A stretch of DNA of 64,000 bases, from NCBI GenBank assembly GCA_947623455.1, contig OX392545.1, forward strand, positions 26,735,001-26,799,000, read 5' to 3'. The position numbers and the translations under genes were made by a program. Below the pieces are notes generated by a model. The model was not told where the DNA came from. It made no database searches and saw only the letters and a list, made by a program, of their open reading frames with translations. Position 1 is the first letter of the stretch. Each line of letters begins with the position of its first letter. Below are positions 1 to 11,336 of the stretch, piece by piece. The stretch is from Mimachlamys varia. Lineage: Eukaryota > Mollusca > Bivalvia > Pectinida > Pectinidae.

Positions 1-553
1 AAACGAAACCCCAAATAATTTCGGTTGAAGTTTGTTGTTTATTATGGAAAACAAGCTCTTATTCACGCAAAATTGTTGTTTCGCATTTATGGGGAAAAGC
101 CAGGTTGAGATGCAATTGTTACAAATAGTGATTAAAAAGAAAGATGAGGTACATTGTATATGAAGAATTGTGTTTGTTGGTTTGAACGAAATTTAAGGTT
201 TGAACTGTATTTATTTTAAATTCCTTTACAGTATTTAGAACATATTCATGCTGACATGTTCCCCACGATATCTACCAACGAACAGGTAATTGAACGTTAA
301 ATGATGGTACTGTACAGGTATTCAGGAAATTATTTGTAACACATCACATGCTAAACTAGTCAATCTGGTTAAAAATTAGATTCTTTTTTTCAGTCCGTTC
401 CATAAAGCTACTGATACGGAGATCTTACGGAATAAGGTGATCCGTTTTAATTAGGCTGCAATGGCGATAACGTCATGCAATATTTTTTTTGTCTTTTGTA
501 TCTGAATAAATATTTAAACTTAGATCGCTTTGAACTTTCAGGTTGAAGCAACC
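1..553 (+). other. 5' flank/intron end before glycosyltransferase-like pseudogene
   Basis: No gene is seen. A splice acceptor (cttt...ttcag) ends at 541, just before the start codon of the downstream pseudogene. The 80 bases before the acceptor resemble the matching stretch upstream of the intact inverted copy near 16.6 kb. The two copies therefore arose by DNA-level duplication including intron sequence, not by retrotransposition. The 5' non-coding exon was not identified. Confidence 0.4.
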
Positions 554-1560
554 ATGATGAAAAGGATTCGGATTTGTATGATTATCACAGGATGTGTCGG
601 AGTGCTATACTTCTGGTATTCGTCTCCTTCATTTAGTTATGTGTACAAGGAGCAAGATAGAAATTTATCTAAAGAACAAGGTAAACATTTGTATGTAAAA
701 CAAAATACAAATTTGTATAAAGAACAAAATATAATTAAAAAGAATTTAAAAATCATTGAACCGTACAAACAACAATCCTCACTTATTACAATGTTTACGT
801 CATGGACGACCTCCCCTGAAAGGTTCAAAGTTTACACCAACACTATACGTAACTGGTCTCTGCTGAACATCATACTGTTCACCAATGATGAAATCCCTGA
901 AAAATATAAACGACTAGGGTGGACGGTGTTACCAGTTAGACGACACGTCAAAGGACATCCCATTCTAAAGGATATGTTCATAGAAGGGATGCAGCTGCAG
1001 CCAGACTCAAACTTATATGGATTGCTAATGGAGATATACTTTTTACTGATTCTTTCATCAAAAGTGTAAGCGAAATTTCAAAGTCCCCTTTAGTTGTAAA
1101 TAGGACATATATGGTAGTCGGTCGTCGGCTGGATACGCCAAACGTCATACTCGAGGAAGCAAGCTCTTGGAAGAATTGAACAAGAGCTGCCAACAGAGGA
1201 AAGTTGATGGGCGAGTTGTTAGGAATCGATTACTTCATCACATCCCCTAGCTACCACTGGAAAGATATACCAGATGTTCAAATCGGGCAAAAGCTCTATG
1301 ACAATTGGCTGGTAAGGGATGCTCGGAAAATGAGTCACGTGGTCATTGATTCTTCAAAAACACTTCTAGCGGTTCATCAAAACGCACCTTATCCCAAGCA
1401 CCACGGGAAAATGAACCAAAACCATGAGTATTTCAACGAACCATATCACACGATCTATAAGCAGGGTGTCATCGCCTGCTGCAGATACCGGACATTCTAT
1501 AACAATGATACAATAAAGATTCGGAGACGAAAACAATTACGAAGACAATGCACTTTGTGA
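554..1560 (+). pseudogene. decayed copy of type II membrane glycosyltransferase-like gene
   Basis: This is the disabled paralogue of the intact gene at 15611-16597. The start codon at 554 follows a splice acceptor at 541. The N-terminus keeps a short basic tail and a hydrophobic signal-anchor (residues about 6-25), then the conserved TMFTSWTTSPERF block. Against the intact copy there are three lesions. The first is an in-frame 12-nt deletion near 865, removing four residues. The second is a 1-nt deletion in the ATGGATTTGC stretch near 1022 that shifts the frame just before the NGDILF motif. The third is a TTA-to-TGA nonsense change at 1177-1179. The rest, to the stop at 1558-1560, stays similar to the intact copy in the restored frame. 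I infer a pseudogene. A sequencing error could explain one lesion but not all three. Confidence 0.85.
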
Positions 1561-2030
1561 TCAGATGTAATGGTTTTTCCCTTTATTTTATTTGTTAGAT
1601 GGTTTAATCAAGTGTTTTGCTTTGGGTTTTATTTTTAAAACATGTTTGAAATGTTTTTGTGAGAGCATGAATTCGTCATACGGGTCATCTCTGTTTAATT
1701 CAATTATTCGCTAGAATATGCTTTCGATAAAATACCTACATGCACGTTTACAGCAGAACAGGACTTCTGGCGATTGGTCTTTTGTATATATCTTTGTATG
1801 ACTGTATATTTTATTAGAATTATAATTGTTGTAAAATAAACAACCTTTATTTCTCTTTGACATGTGTTTTCTTATTTCGAGTTTTGGGAGAAAGTTAACT
1901 TATACTTTCGCGTCACATTTTTCGCAAATATTGCATTACAGTTTATCACCCTACGAAGATGAAAACTTCTTTAGGTGAAACTATCTTCTTTTGATCTGTC
2001 GAAAAGGTGTATTTACTTCGTTAGAAATAA
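1561..2030. other. gene-free AT-rich stretch
   Basis: This is the 3' flank of the pseudogene. Nothing is seen apart from the AATAAA at 1835. Confidence 0.5.
1835..1840 (+). terminator. possible poly(A) signal AATAAA
   Basis: An AATAAA hexamer lies about 275 bases after the stop of the pseudogene copy, in an AT-rich 3' flank. It is a plausible relic poly(A) signal. No other evidence supports it. Confidence 0.35.
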
Positions 2031-2034
2031 CGTA

Positions 2035-2165
2035 ACACACATATGTTCTGCAACTTTTAAAATTATTAATAGATACAGTATGCCGAAAAATGAAAAGCAC
2101 TGCTTCAAACAGCATTTTCGTCCTTCTAGGACTCGTCAGTGATGCTAGGGGCCAAAAGACGGGGA
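2035..2165 (-). repeat. dispersed repeat family B, copy 1
   Basis: Reverse-complement match to 45645-45775, including the block tttcgtccttctaggact and the block tacagtatgccgaaaaa. A shorter + strand match lies at 3060-3115. This is a short interspersed repeat of unknown class with no coding capacity. Confidence 0.65.
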
Positions 2166-2169
2166 TCGG

Positions 2170-3055
2170 AATTCAATTAACTGTTGTAGAAACGGAAGTG
2201 TCAGGTGTGTAAAAGCTTTTAAATTGTCTAAAATAATAAGATATCGGCAATTGGTTATATATTTCTTAGGATTCCCTATTATTTCCCCCATAAAGTAAAA
2301 ATTTAAACCCACACAAAATTAAATTGCATCAACAAAAATATTGCGTAAATGCACCAGCTTACAGCAAGCATTTCTTCACCACTTCATGATCCGTAAGAGG
2401 CGACTTTCGGAATATTTTCTTGTTCTCTTTTGTTTACAACTTTCTCCTTTCTAATGTCTCACTTTTTGCTGTGAGAAAGGTTTTACGGTACTGTCACATG
2501 TACGAAACATACCACCGTCTATAAGAACAACCTTTTACCTATCACGTTTCGCTCAGCCATCCATATGTGGTAGAGTGGGGTGTCCTGCTGACGGCCTTGG
2601 GCAGTGTGCTTCAGTGTGGAAGAGACATAAAGTCGGCAGCAGTTCACGAACTATGACATATTCAAACGCACTCAACACACACACTCACGTCGCAAAACTG
2701 GCAGGGTCGTCCTTTAAAGGCCCAATATACGTACCTTTCGGCAAAACTTGCAGCGAAAATCAAGCCTAATATTTTTTAATATTTATAGATTTAGTTAAAG
2801 ATTAACTGATATCAACAATATTCAAGACGAGTTCTTACACGGTTACCGGTACAGCAGCAGTTGAAACTCGGTAAGTTTTTTTATCACCATGGGAACATAG
2901 TTCTACGACTTTCATGTTTTCTTTTGTGTAACATACCAGAAAAATTGCTTACCCGATCAACATTAGCCGCACGTTTACCTCAAAGGAAAAAGTATTATAA
3001 TAGGCATCTTTTCAGGAGGAAATTGATTTGACCGAGGTGTTTTTGACAAGCTGAC
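2170..3055. other. gene-free stretch
   Basis: A 64-codon open frame near 2575-2769 has no recognisable domain. I see no supported gene or clear repeat structure. Confidence 0.4.
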
Positions 3056-3059
3056 TAGG

Positions 3060-3115
3060 TGTTTAATCCATTTTTACGGCATACTGTATCTATTAATAAA
3101 TTAAAAGGTATAGCA
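3060..3115 (+). repeat. dispersed repeat family B, partial copy
   Basis: The stretch around ttacggcatactgtatct and aaggtatagcatatgtgt matches the end of the family B copies at 2035-2165 and 45645-45775. Confidence 0.55.
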
Positions 3116-4594
3116 TATGTGTATGGTACGTCATCTTTAATGATAGGGGGTGGCAGACTCTGCTGGTGGATTGTTTAGTCCCCGAGGTTTGCTTGGGCCT
3201 CTATAGCCACAGTTAATCTCATTTGATTAGTGGCACGGTGCATACTATAAACATTTTCGTAGTACACGATTTGAAATTATACATCACTAGTACAATTGTA
3301 CATCAAAATTCATAAATTAAAGGGGTTTTACGCACATGACCCTTTGGCTTCTACATTATTAAAATATTTCTCAGTGAAATGCCCCTTTCCCGCGAAATGT
3401 CAGACAGGCCACTAGATAAACCCCTCCCGTGTAATAACAGGGTCAATAGCTAAGGTTACTGTAGTAAGTGAAACTATGTGTCGGTCTCCCCTTTCCTATT
3501 GTAGGGGATTATACAGGGTCAAATAACAGCAAAGACTGACCACAACTTTGAAGACTATATGTATCACAGTGCTGATAATTATATAACTTACCCCACCACT
3601 GTATGGGGTCTGTTTATGTGGTAAACCTCACCAATTGCTGACCTATGTTCCCACGCTCAATGCTAATTCATAGTAATTGACACATTTATGAACACAATTT
3701 TGAATATTTTATTGTATGATGTAGTATGTGTGCTAGTAATCAATTAAAAAAAAAAGATAAAAAAAAAATAAAATGTTGGTTGCCCTCTATCTTTATCCTT
3801 AAAACCAGAAAGAAACAGTACTACAATGCATATCTCTTCAAATGTATAATATCAATAAAAATGATGAGATTAATTGTTAACACAGTAGACAAACATATAC
3901 ACATAAACACATGTATACATCTATATTTACATTTTCACCTCGCCCCTCTTCAATGAAACTAGTTAATTCTGATCACTTCATTTCCCACATTCCTAGCGAA
4001 CTAATACAATGTTTACAAGGGTGTACTGTTACCGTTGTGTACACTTATGTAGATCTACGGTTGTACTTCACAGGTAAAATAACTGTTTTACATGTCAATG
4101 GGAAATGTCTTTATCATATTGCACACAGCTTTAAACTTTAAACATACTTAACTGTCAAAATACTGACATTTTCAAAAGCATTAATTCAAGATATATTAGT
4201 CCTTACCACTCAATGTTCATGCATTTGATCATCTGTCCCTTTGGCGGATGTCATGATTTTATTTCATGTCAGATACTAAAATAGACTGTTTTATATTGGT
4301 TACTGAAATTCGTTCTCTTTAAAACGTTTCATACTTTATTGTTCGACAATAGATAACTAGACGATACCGAGTGCTGTAACCTGTTAACAAAACTAATAAG
4401 TCTACTGTAGTCTAGCTTGCCAACATGCAGGGATGAAAGACTTTAAAATCCTTTAGTAAAAAATAATGGCACCCAACTTGTAGGGAAAAGGGGAGGACAA
4501 CATTTGGTTATATTAATCAGGTAGATAAACCTTTCAGGGTGACACATAATACTAAAACACAATGGTTTTAATTAAACATAGTCCACCATATCTT
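3116..4594. other. gene-free AT-rich stretch
   Basis: Only short open frames without recognisable domains are present. No RNA gene or element boundary was found. Confidence 0.4.
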
Positions 4595-4765
4595 GACAAC
4601 AAATTCTTTTATTTCATTTCAGAAAACAAATTATTAACAATACATACACAATACATACAAATATTTATGCATGCAAATACAGCATTGCTTAAAGAAACTG
4701 ACAAACAGGCTAGGTCTATATGTTTCTTATTTTAGAAATACTTCCGGTTAGACCTGACAGAAAGA
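4595..4765 (+). repeat. dispersed repeat family C, copy 1
   Basis: Shares blocks such as acaatacatac, atgcatgcaaatac and aatacttccggtt in the same order as 48280-48425. It is a diverged dispersed repeat or old duplication and is non-coding. Confidence 0.55.
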
Positions 4766-5968
4766 TGTTATGTTCCCTCTTTTAGTCCTAAATCAAAATA
4801 GTTACAGGAGCAATATATATATAAAACAAAAACATCTTTAAAGTAGATTTAGTCTTTGGTAAAGTGATAGCGCAACATATTTCTGTCAGACCTATAAATG
4901 AATAGTTGTTTGTACTGAAATAATGTACAATAACTAATAATTCGCTCACACATCTATTCACTGTACACACATTCATACTAGAATGTTATATTGTTCAGCA
5001 TACTAAAATTAGAAACTTGCTAGAATAGTAACGTATACCATAAAGTATGTATTAATATGTTTACTACAAATATGTAGTAATCATGTATACATAGATAAAG
5101 AATTCGTTTAGGTTTAAAACATGGTTAGTATTTAGTCCCCTCTGTACATTTTCTGTTTCAGAACAAGTAACAACATTGCATGTCATGTGGAAATACAAAG
5201 AAGCATTTTGCGCAAAGGTATGAAACATTGTAAGATGCACTTGTACTTCATTTTCACTAAATAAACTAGGAATGTTTTCGGAACCTATACACAAAATGTA
5301 AACTGAATATGTGACAAGATTGATGGCGTTATCGTAACTGTCATCAATCAATATAACTACAAGATAAGATGCCTCCATGACATGATAAACATGAATGTCC
5401 TAGTTTAAGCCTTTATAGACTACATTATGATATTAAAAAAAATAATAATAAAAAAACTATGTACATTGTATATATTAAATAAACAATAACTGACTTTACC
5501 TTCTGGTCAATATCACAGCATATAAACGAAGTAAAAAGCCCATAACTATTATAAAGCAAATAAAGATTAGAGGTGACAAACATGAATTTCAAGCTCAACA
5601 CATACAGGATCCCGGATGTTAGGGTATTTCGAGAATCTATTTTTAGCGGTACTGTTATAAACCGGTTTTCTGTTATTAACTGGATTCCAGTCACTATCAC
5701 TTTTTGTCAAAAGTCACTTGCAAGCGATTCTTCTAATGACAGCATTAAAAGACAATATATAATAAACCTTTCTATTGAATAGTACATGTCCTTGTCTTAT
5801 ATTCTGGATTCTCTGAAACACTCCATTGTCAGATAAAAGACTAATTACCTTCTGTCTGTCATCATGTTCCCTACGACGGCGGTGGTTGATGGTAATCCTA
5901 CTACACATGTGTTTATTGTCACTATGGTAACGTAAGGGAGTGACGTGAGTAAGATAGTGATGTATTTG
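4766..5968. other. gene-free stretch 3' of the B-box gene
   Basis: Several short open frames of up to about 104 codons on the minus strand have no recognisable family and strong AT bias. I do not support any as a gene. Confidence 0.4.
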
Positions 5969-5979
5969 TTCGAAAACGT

Positions 5980-7479
5980 TTATTCATATTTGATGACTTT
6001 TGTTGTTTTTCCATCCCCGTGCCCCACCCAGAGTATTCCATTATCACGTAGACTGATACAATAAGGTGCAGGTCCATCAGATGTGTAGACAGTCCTCATG
6101 TAGTGTCCAGCAGTCCTGTCAATCAGTAGTACTGACCTGGTGACACATTCTGCTACTAGAATGTCACCAGCTCCATCAAAACAAACATCGCCCGGGTAAA
6201 AGTTCGGTGATTGAACGTCACTTCCGTTTGTTTTCCTAATGTCTTTACAGTGAAACTTCAGGTTTAGGTTTTTATCCATCACGATGACGCGCGGTTGTTT
6301 TCCTGGTTTCTTACCAGCCATGTAGTCACTAAACAATACACACTCACGATCAACAACAGCTACATCCCCCGTCAGTGTACTTGACGCCATATTTTGAGGA
6401 CCAACTGCCACCTGTCTAAAGGGACCAACCACTCCTGTCGACACTGCCCGTCCGTCTGTAGTGTACAGTTGTATTCCTCCCAACATCCCCACCACCACCA
6501 TTTCGTCACTAGTGATACATAGAGAGCCTGGTACGTTGTCTACCTTAAACCGTGTAACAATTTTACCATCCATCGTGATTTCCCGGATACTTCTGTCACC
6601 ACATACACAAAACCACACTCTCCCTGTTGTCGGAGATATGGCTTTCGATTCCACTTTTGCCTTACAATCTAACTTCTTGCTGACTTTGCCTTTCAAATCA
6701 ACCCGATGTATTGTACTACTGTTGTTGACCGATAACCATGCCTCGTCGCCAGTAAGACATGTTTGACATGTATTGTAAGGAAAAGGCGCCTGGAACTCGT
6801 ACATAAGCTCACATTTCGGTATCGGTTTGGTCGACTCATCTACTCCTTCGACTAGCAGCTTACCAAGCATGCGTTCTAAGAGTTCGGTTGATATTGTTCC
6901 GGGGTTGTATTCTACGTTCTTCAAATCAATAAGAGTTGGTAGAACACTGGATACACCGTTTCTAATTTCCCGCGCTAATGTAGTGACGTCAGCGGTTGAA
7001 CCTGACGTCAGTACGTCTTGGCACCTGTCCAGTTTGGGTTTTAAGTCCTCCCTCAGATATTTAGTTAATGCAGTTTTGTTTTTATATGAGGAATCAGCAT
7101 CCCGTTTCTGTAACTCAGTACAGATTCCAACAAACATGTCAATGGCTTTGTCGATGTCGTCTTTCATTTGTTTTCCCTGACTTTTGATATCTTCAATCAT
7201 TTTTTTATATTGTCCATCTTGTGTCTTGGCACGTTGTCCACTTTCATTGATATCACCCTTAGCTTTGGGAATGTCGGTCTTGGACAGCTTATCGGCAAAC
7301 TGTTGTATTTTCTGTTTTTGACTAGCTACGTAATCCGTTACCTTTACCAGCTGGTGTCCGCTATGGCTGTTGGATAGACATTCCATACAAAGCAACTGGT
7401 CCCCACACGCATTGCATACGTACACAAACCCCTTCCCTCGATGTCGGGGACAGCCAGGCACTGGTGTCTGGGCTGCCAT
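5980..7479 (-). CDS. B-box zinc-finger / coiled-coil / beta-propeller protein (TRIM-like, no RING)
   Basis: An intact single-exon frame of 499 residues. A B-box-type zinc finger lies at residues 10-42 with ligand order C10, H13, C22, C25, C31, C34, H39, H42. A charged helical region (about 48-135) is probably coiled coil. The second half (about 225-499) is built of repeated beta-strand blocks like the NHL-type six-bladed propeller of TRIM2/3/56/71-like proteins. No RING finger precedes the B-box, so ubiquitin-ligase activity is not implied. Large lineage-specific expansions of intronless B-box/propeller genes are known in bivalves, often discussed as innate-immune or cytosolic sensing proteins. 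That role is an inference here. The start follows a TATA-like box by about 30 bases. The stop codon TAA lies within an AATAAA. Confidence 0.9.
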   Translation of the reverse strand: MAAQTPVPGCPRHRGKGFVYVCNACGDQLLCMECLSNSHSGHQLVKVTDYVASQKQKIQQFADKLSKTDIPKAKGDINESGQRAKTQDGQYKKMIEDIKSQGKQMKDDIDKAIDMFVGICTELQKRDADSSYKNKTALTKYLREDLKPKLDRCQDVLTSGSTADVTTLAREIRNGVSSVLPTLIDLKNVEYNPGTISTELLERMLGKLLVEGVDESTKPIPKCELMYEFQAPFPYNTCQTCLTGDEAWLSVNNSSTIHRVDLKGKVSKKLDCKAKVESKAISPTTGRVWFCVCGDRSIREITMDGKIVTRFKVDNVPGSLCITSDEMVVVGMLGGIQLYTTDGRAVSTGVVGPFRQVAVGPQNMASSTLTGDVAVVDRECVLFSDYMAGKKPGKQPRVIVMDKNLNLKFHCKDIRKTNGSDVQSPNFYPGDVCFDGAGDILVAECVTRSVLLIDRTAGHYMRTVYTSDGPAPYCISLRDNGILWVGHGDGKTTKVIKYE

Positions 7480-7508
7480 CTCATCGAGTGCTAGACGAAC
7501 ATTGCTCC

Positions 7509-7519
7509 TTTATATAAAT
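7509..7519 (-). promoter_or_regulatory. TATA-like box of the B-box gene
   Basis: On the minus strand this reads tatttatataaa, about 30-40 bases upstream of the start codon at 7479. If functional it implies a very short 5' leader. It is the only TATA-like sequence near the start. Confidence 0.4.
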
Positions 7520-7560
7520 ACCCAGCTTGTCAATATGGCGGTCACTGTCTATTGTCAATG

Positions 7561-8455
7561 AAGGTCAACTTCCGGCTATACGATTAAACGTTCCATATCC
7601 AATTTCGAAATGATTTTCTTTATTATTCAAAAGTAGGTCACTCTGCATTGGTAAATTGTCCATACCCATGCAACGCTGTATAAACCTCTGTGAGGCAATG
7701 CAATTATGTAAATATAATTCATTTCAGATAACAAATATCATCGTGTTAATCTTGTAAAGATGACACGCTCTTTTATGTTATGTTTTCTCAAGCATGATTT
7801 CCACTATATCCGATCAGACAAATCCGTGTTCTTTTGATTCTAAAATCACGTACAATTAAGTAAGTTGGAAGAATTCCAGGTTTACAATATGTCCAAACGT
7901 ATTAACCTGCCGGAAATCTGAGTACATGTTCATTTATCAGTTTAAATGAGTCCTAGGTTACACTCATCATGGTTTCGAATGACACATGCCAGTCAGGTTG
8001 GGTTTTAAACGTAACAGTCCAAGTACAGGCAAGTTATAATAGTTCCATGGTACTATTATCTCGTATGCCAATCTGACTAATGCATCATAATTTATTTCAT
8101 TTCATTTTTGAAATTCATCAATGATTATAATTAACTTATTTTTTGAGAATAAAAGACCTTTTCAGCAAATGTAATCTTCCATGGGGTCCTCTTGTAAGTA
8201 AAAGGACGGGTTAAACCAATAATCATTCCTTTTATCATCACATTTAGAATATGCACTTACTAGTTAATCACTTTAAACTGTCATACTTAAATTAAATACA
8301 TCAATTAAAGAATCATTAAAACAATTTCATTAAAATTATGAAAGAAGTAAAGATTAACTATTCTTTAAAACATGAAATAAATGCAATGCTGATTGGACGA
8401 GCGCACGTAATCTATATTGTATTTTTAAGACATTTACCTGTATCAAGGGGAACAA
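7561..8455. other. gene-free AT-rich stretch
   Basis: Flank between the B-box gene and the repeat cluster. No gene or clear element seen. Confidence 0.4.
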
Positions 8456-8461
8456 ATTAGA

Positions 8462-8980
8462 GAATTCCGAAGCGTCAACAAAACCATAATCCGAACTCGA
8501 AAAATCGATTAAAAAGGGTGCAACATATGAACAACGGAAAGGTTTACATAGAGACGTTTTTAAAAGTATCAAAGAATAAGACCAGGGCCCGTATTCATGA
8601 AACCGTTCTCATGCTCAAGCATGGATTCTGTACTCAAGCCTTATTTATTGTTATAGCTATAAATTATTTGAACAATCAAATTTTGTCAAGTTTTGGTAAA
8701 ACGTTGAAGAGACATGAGGTTGAAAGCTGGTTTCAGCATTTACAATGACTTTTTGACTCATCAACATGATTCAGGTGAGTTTCAAGAAAGCTTGCTTGAG
8801 CACAGAATCCATGCTTGAGCATGAGAACAGTTTCATGAATACGGGCCCAGGTGTTCTGGAAGAATAAGCGTCTTCTGCTTCATCGACGACAACCACCATG
8901 TATATTTTGGTCACATCCTAATAAAAATCAAGTCCTCAAAGTGAAAACAGAGTCATTGTTCAAGGTACTTCGTCCGTAGT
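8462..8980 (+). repeat. dispersed repeat family A, copy 1, split by a MITE
   Basis: Family A is the commonest dispersed repeat of the window (about 11 copies, roughly 250-300 bp). It opens with gtcaacaaaaccataatccg, has a middle block ending aagaataagaccaggtgttc, then taagcgtcttctgcttcatc, and closes with an agtcattnttca-type block. This copy is interrupted at 8587 by a 260-bp element; removing that element restores the family sequence exactly through the ccaggtgttc block. No coding capacity. Its class (SINE, MITE or Helitron remnant) cannot be decided by eye. Confidence 0.8.
8587..8846. mobile_element. 260-bp MITE with about 53-bp terminal inverted repeats
   Basis: The ends are inverted repeats starting gcccgtattcatgaaac, running about 53 bases with few mismatches (left 8587-8639, right about 8794-8846). 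The 5-bp flank ccagg is present on both sides (8582-8586 and 8847-8851) but occurs once in uninterrupted family A copies. That supports a target-site duplication. A 3-bp duplication with a slightly longer element is also possible because the ends are palindromic. No transposase inside. Confidence 0.85.
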
Positions 8981-9258
8981 TTTCAACCCGGGTCATTTTT
9001 TCACGTTACATCGGAACTTTGGTATGAGTTGTTCCCCTTGATCGAATCGAACTCCTCCATTATGATCGGCATGACCGTCGTCTGCTGTCGTTTGTGGAAA
9101 ATTGATCTCGAAGAAATAGCGACAGCAGTAGATATTGGTGAGATACTACTGCTGCAGGAGTTGATAAGTAATGAATTGGAATATGAGAATGGTTCAACTT
9201 TTCCGATCAAAATTATACAAATATTTTAAGGCCTCTTTCGAAATTTAATAATTAGAAA

Positions 9259-9410
9259 ATTCAATGGTTTACCGTTTGAAATCAAATATATTTTACTTGT
9301 ATGGCAGTTTTGTTTTATATTTTCACTCGTGCTACGCAATCGCGAAAATGTAAAAATAAATCTGCAATACTCGTGAAATATATTTTATATCAAACGGCAA
9401 ACCATTGAAT
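9259..9410. mobile_element. 152-bp MITE-like element
   Basis: Inverted repeats of about 40 bases begin attcaatggttt at the left end and at the right end read in reverse. Related half-copies (cgagtgaaatatatttgata ... aaaccattgaat) occur at about 54995-55080 and 55850-55930. It directly abuts the minisatellite. Confidence 0.7.
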
Positions 9411-9420
9411 ATCCTCTATA

Positions 9421-10500
9421 TATAGTCTGTCCAACATGAAGTAATATAGAGTTTGTCCAATATTAAGTAATATAGAGTATGTCCAACATGATGTAATATA
9501 GAGTCTGCCCATCATAAAGTAATATAGAGTCTGTCCAACATGAAGTAATGTAGAGTTTGTCCAATATGAAGTAATATAGAGTATTTCCAACATGAAGTAA
9601 TATAGAGTCTGTCCAACATGAAGTAATATAGAGTCTGTCCAACATGAAGTAATATAGAGTATGTACAACATGAATTTATATAGAGTCTGTCCAACATGAA
9701 GTAATATAGAGTCTGTCCAACAGGAAGTAATATAGAGTCTGCCCAACATGAAGTAATATAGAGTCTGTCCAACTTGAAGTAATATAGAGTCTGTCAAACA
9801 TCAAATAATATAGAGTCTGTCCAACATGAAGTAATATAGAGTCTGTACAACATAAAGTAATAAAGAGTCTGTCCAACATGAAGTAATATAGAGTCTGTCC
9901 AACATGAAGTAATATAGAGTCTGCCCAACATGAAATAATATAGAGTCTGTCCAACATGAAGTAATATAAGGTCTGTCCAACATGAAGTAATATAGAGTCT
10001 TTCCAACATGAAGTAATATAGAGTCTGTCCAGTATAAAGTGATATAGAGTCTGTCCAACATAAAGTAATATAGAGTCTGTCCAGCATAAAGTAATATAGA
10101 GTCTGTCCAACATGAAGTAATATAGAGTCTGTCCAACATAAAGTGATATAGAGTCTGTCCAACATAAAGTAATATAGAGTCTGTCCAGCATAAAGTAATA
10201 TAAAGTCTGTCTAACATGAAGTAATATATAGAGTCTGTCCAACATGAAGTAATATAGAGCCTGTCCAACATAAGTAATATAGAGTCTGTCCAACATAACG
10301 TCATATCATAGATTCTATCCAACATGAAGTAATACAGAGTCTGTCCAACATAAAGTAATATAAAGTTTGTCCAACATAAAGTAATATAGAGTCTGTCCAA
10401 CATAACGTTATGTCATAGAGTCTATCCAACATGATGTGATATAGAGTCTGTCCAACTGAGTAAGTTTGGTCTGTCCAATATAGAATTATGTCAGTGTTCC
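9421..10500. repeat. 26-bp tandem repeat (minisatellite), about 41 units
   Basis: The unit is agtctgtccaacatgaagta followed by atatag (26 bp), repeated from 9421 to about 10500. There is point variation (ataaagt, gccc, tttcc variants) and a few length variants towards the right end. On the minus strand the unit has no stop in any frame. Because 26 is not a multiple of 3, all three frames stay open and read the same 26-residue peptide repeat (LYYFMLDRLYITSCWTDSIL and six more residues) over three DNA units. Long open frames here follow from the repeat and are not called as genes. Confidence 0.95.
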
Positions 10501-10870
10501 CCACTCAGAATATTGTCGATTTATCCGACATACAGCAACATCGGATTGAGTCCAACATAAATCCTATCGAACTGTCCTACATAGCGTTGTATCGGAATGT
10601 GTCTCATAGAGTAATGTCTGTCTACTTCAGATAGAGGCCGATGACCTGAAACTATGAACTAGACAGGTTTTATATAATTATCAACCTATACTATTTAACA
10701 GATATATATCTATATATATATCTCTCTCTTTGGTAAAGTATAACTCATAAATGAACAAATAATACGTGGTTTAATAAGAAATAAATAATGCAATTTCGCA
10801 TGCAACAAACATTTTAATTGGCTGAAAAAAATATAATATCATCTAATAACAACAAAATTAAAAACAAATA
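10501..10870. other. degenerate minisatellite edge and AT-rich flank
   Basis: Decayed pieces of the tandem repeat (gtcc...acat spaced blocks) continue to about 10640. A short (at)n/(ct)n microsatellite follows near 10700-10730. No gene. Confidence 0.45.
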
Positions 10871-11019
10871 TAAAGTCCGACCAGAATGACCTGTGGTGTT
10901 GAACTTTGATTAGCATATTGATTACGGACGAGTCTATAGTCCTTTAGGGGAAATAGGTGTGTTGTATATGTATATTTGTTACGGTTTTAAAATGATGTCC
11001 CCGTGTGTTGGCATTGCCG

Positions 11020-11090
11020 ATCAGTCGTGTGGGCTAAGTGGGTAGGTTACAGAACTCTAGATGATGGTGTAACGAGTTCGAATACCGGTA
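11020..11090 (+). repeat. tRNA-like sequence (SINE head remnant)
   Basis: A B-box-like gagttcgaataccgg and an upstream gggctaagtgggtagg are spaced as in tRNA-derived promoters. A long T-rich tract follows. No cloverleaf I can close, so I read it as a tRNA-derived repeat and not a tRNA gene. Confidence 0.4.
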
Positions 11091-11096
11091 TGGTTC

Positions 11097-11300
11097 ATTT
11101 TTTCTATATTTGCAATTTTATTACATTTTCTCTCTCTTTTTTTTCTTTGTTTTGTTTTGTTTTGTGTTTTTTCTTTCTTTTTCGTTTTTTTTTTTTCTTT
11201 TTTTTTTATCTGATTTTTTTTTCTTTTTTTTTTGAGATTTTTTCTTTTAATTTTTATGGGGTCTTTTTCCTTTTTTATTTTATTTCCTTTTTGATATACA
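11097..11300 (+). repeat. T-rich low-complexity tract
   Basis: About 200 bases of almost pure T with interspersed C and G, directly after the tRNA-like block. It gives a spurious phenylalanine-rich open frame. Confidence 0.9.
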
Positions 11301-11336
11301 TTTAGTCGTCGCCGTCACCCTCGCTGGCTGTATGTC

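Noticed and set aside
9390..10504. Several long minus-strand open frames (up to 206 codons)
   Set aside because: All are translations of the 26-bp minisatellite, whose unit lacks stops in every minus frame. No promoter or domain.
11003..11305. 100-codon + strand frame rich in phenylalanine
   Set aside because: Translation of a T-rich low-complexity tract after a tRNA-like block.
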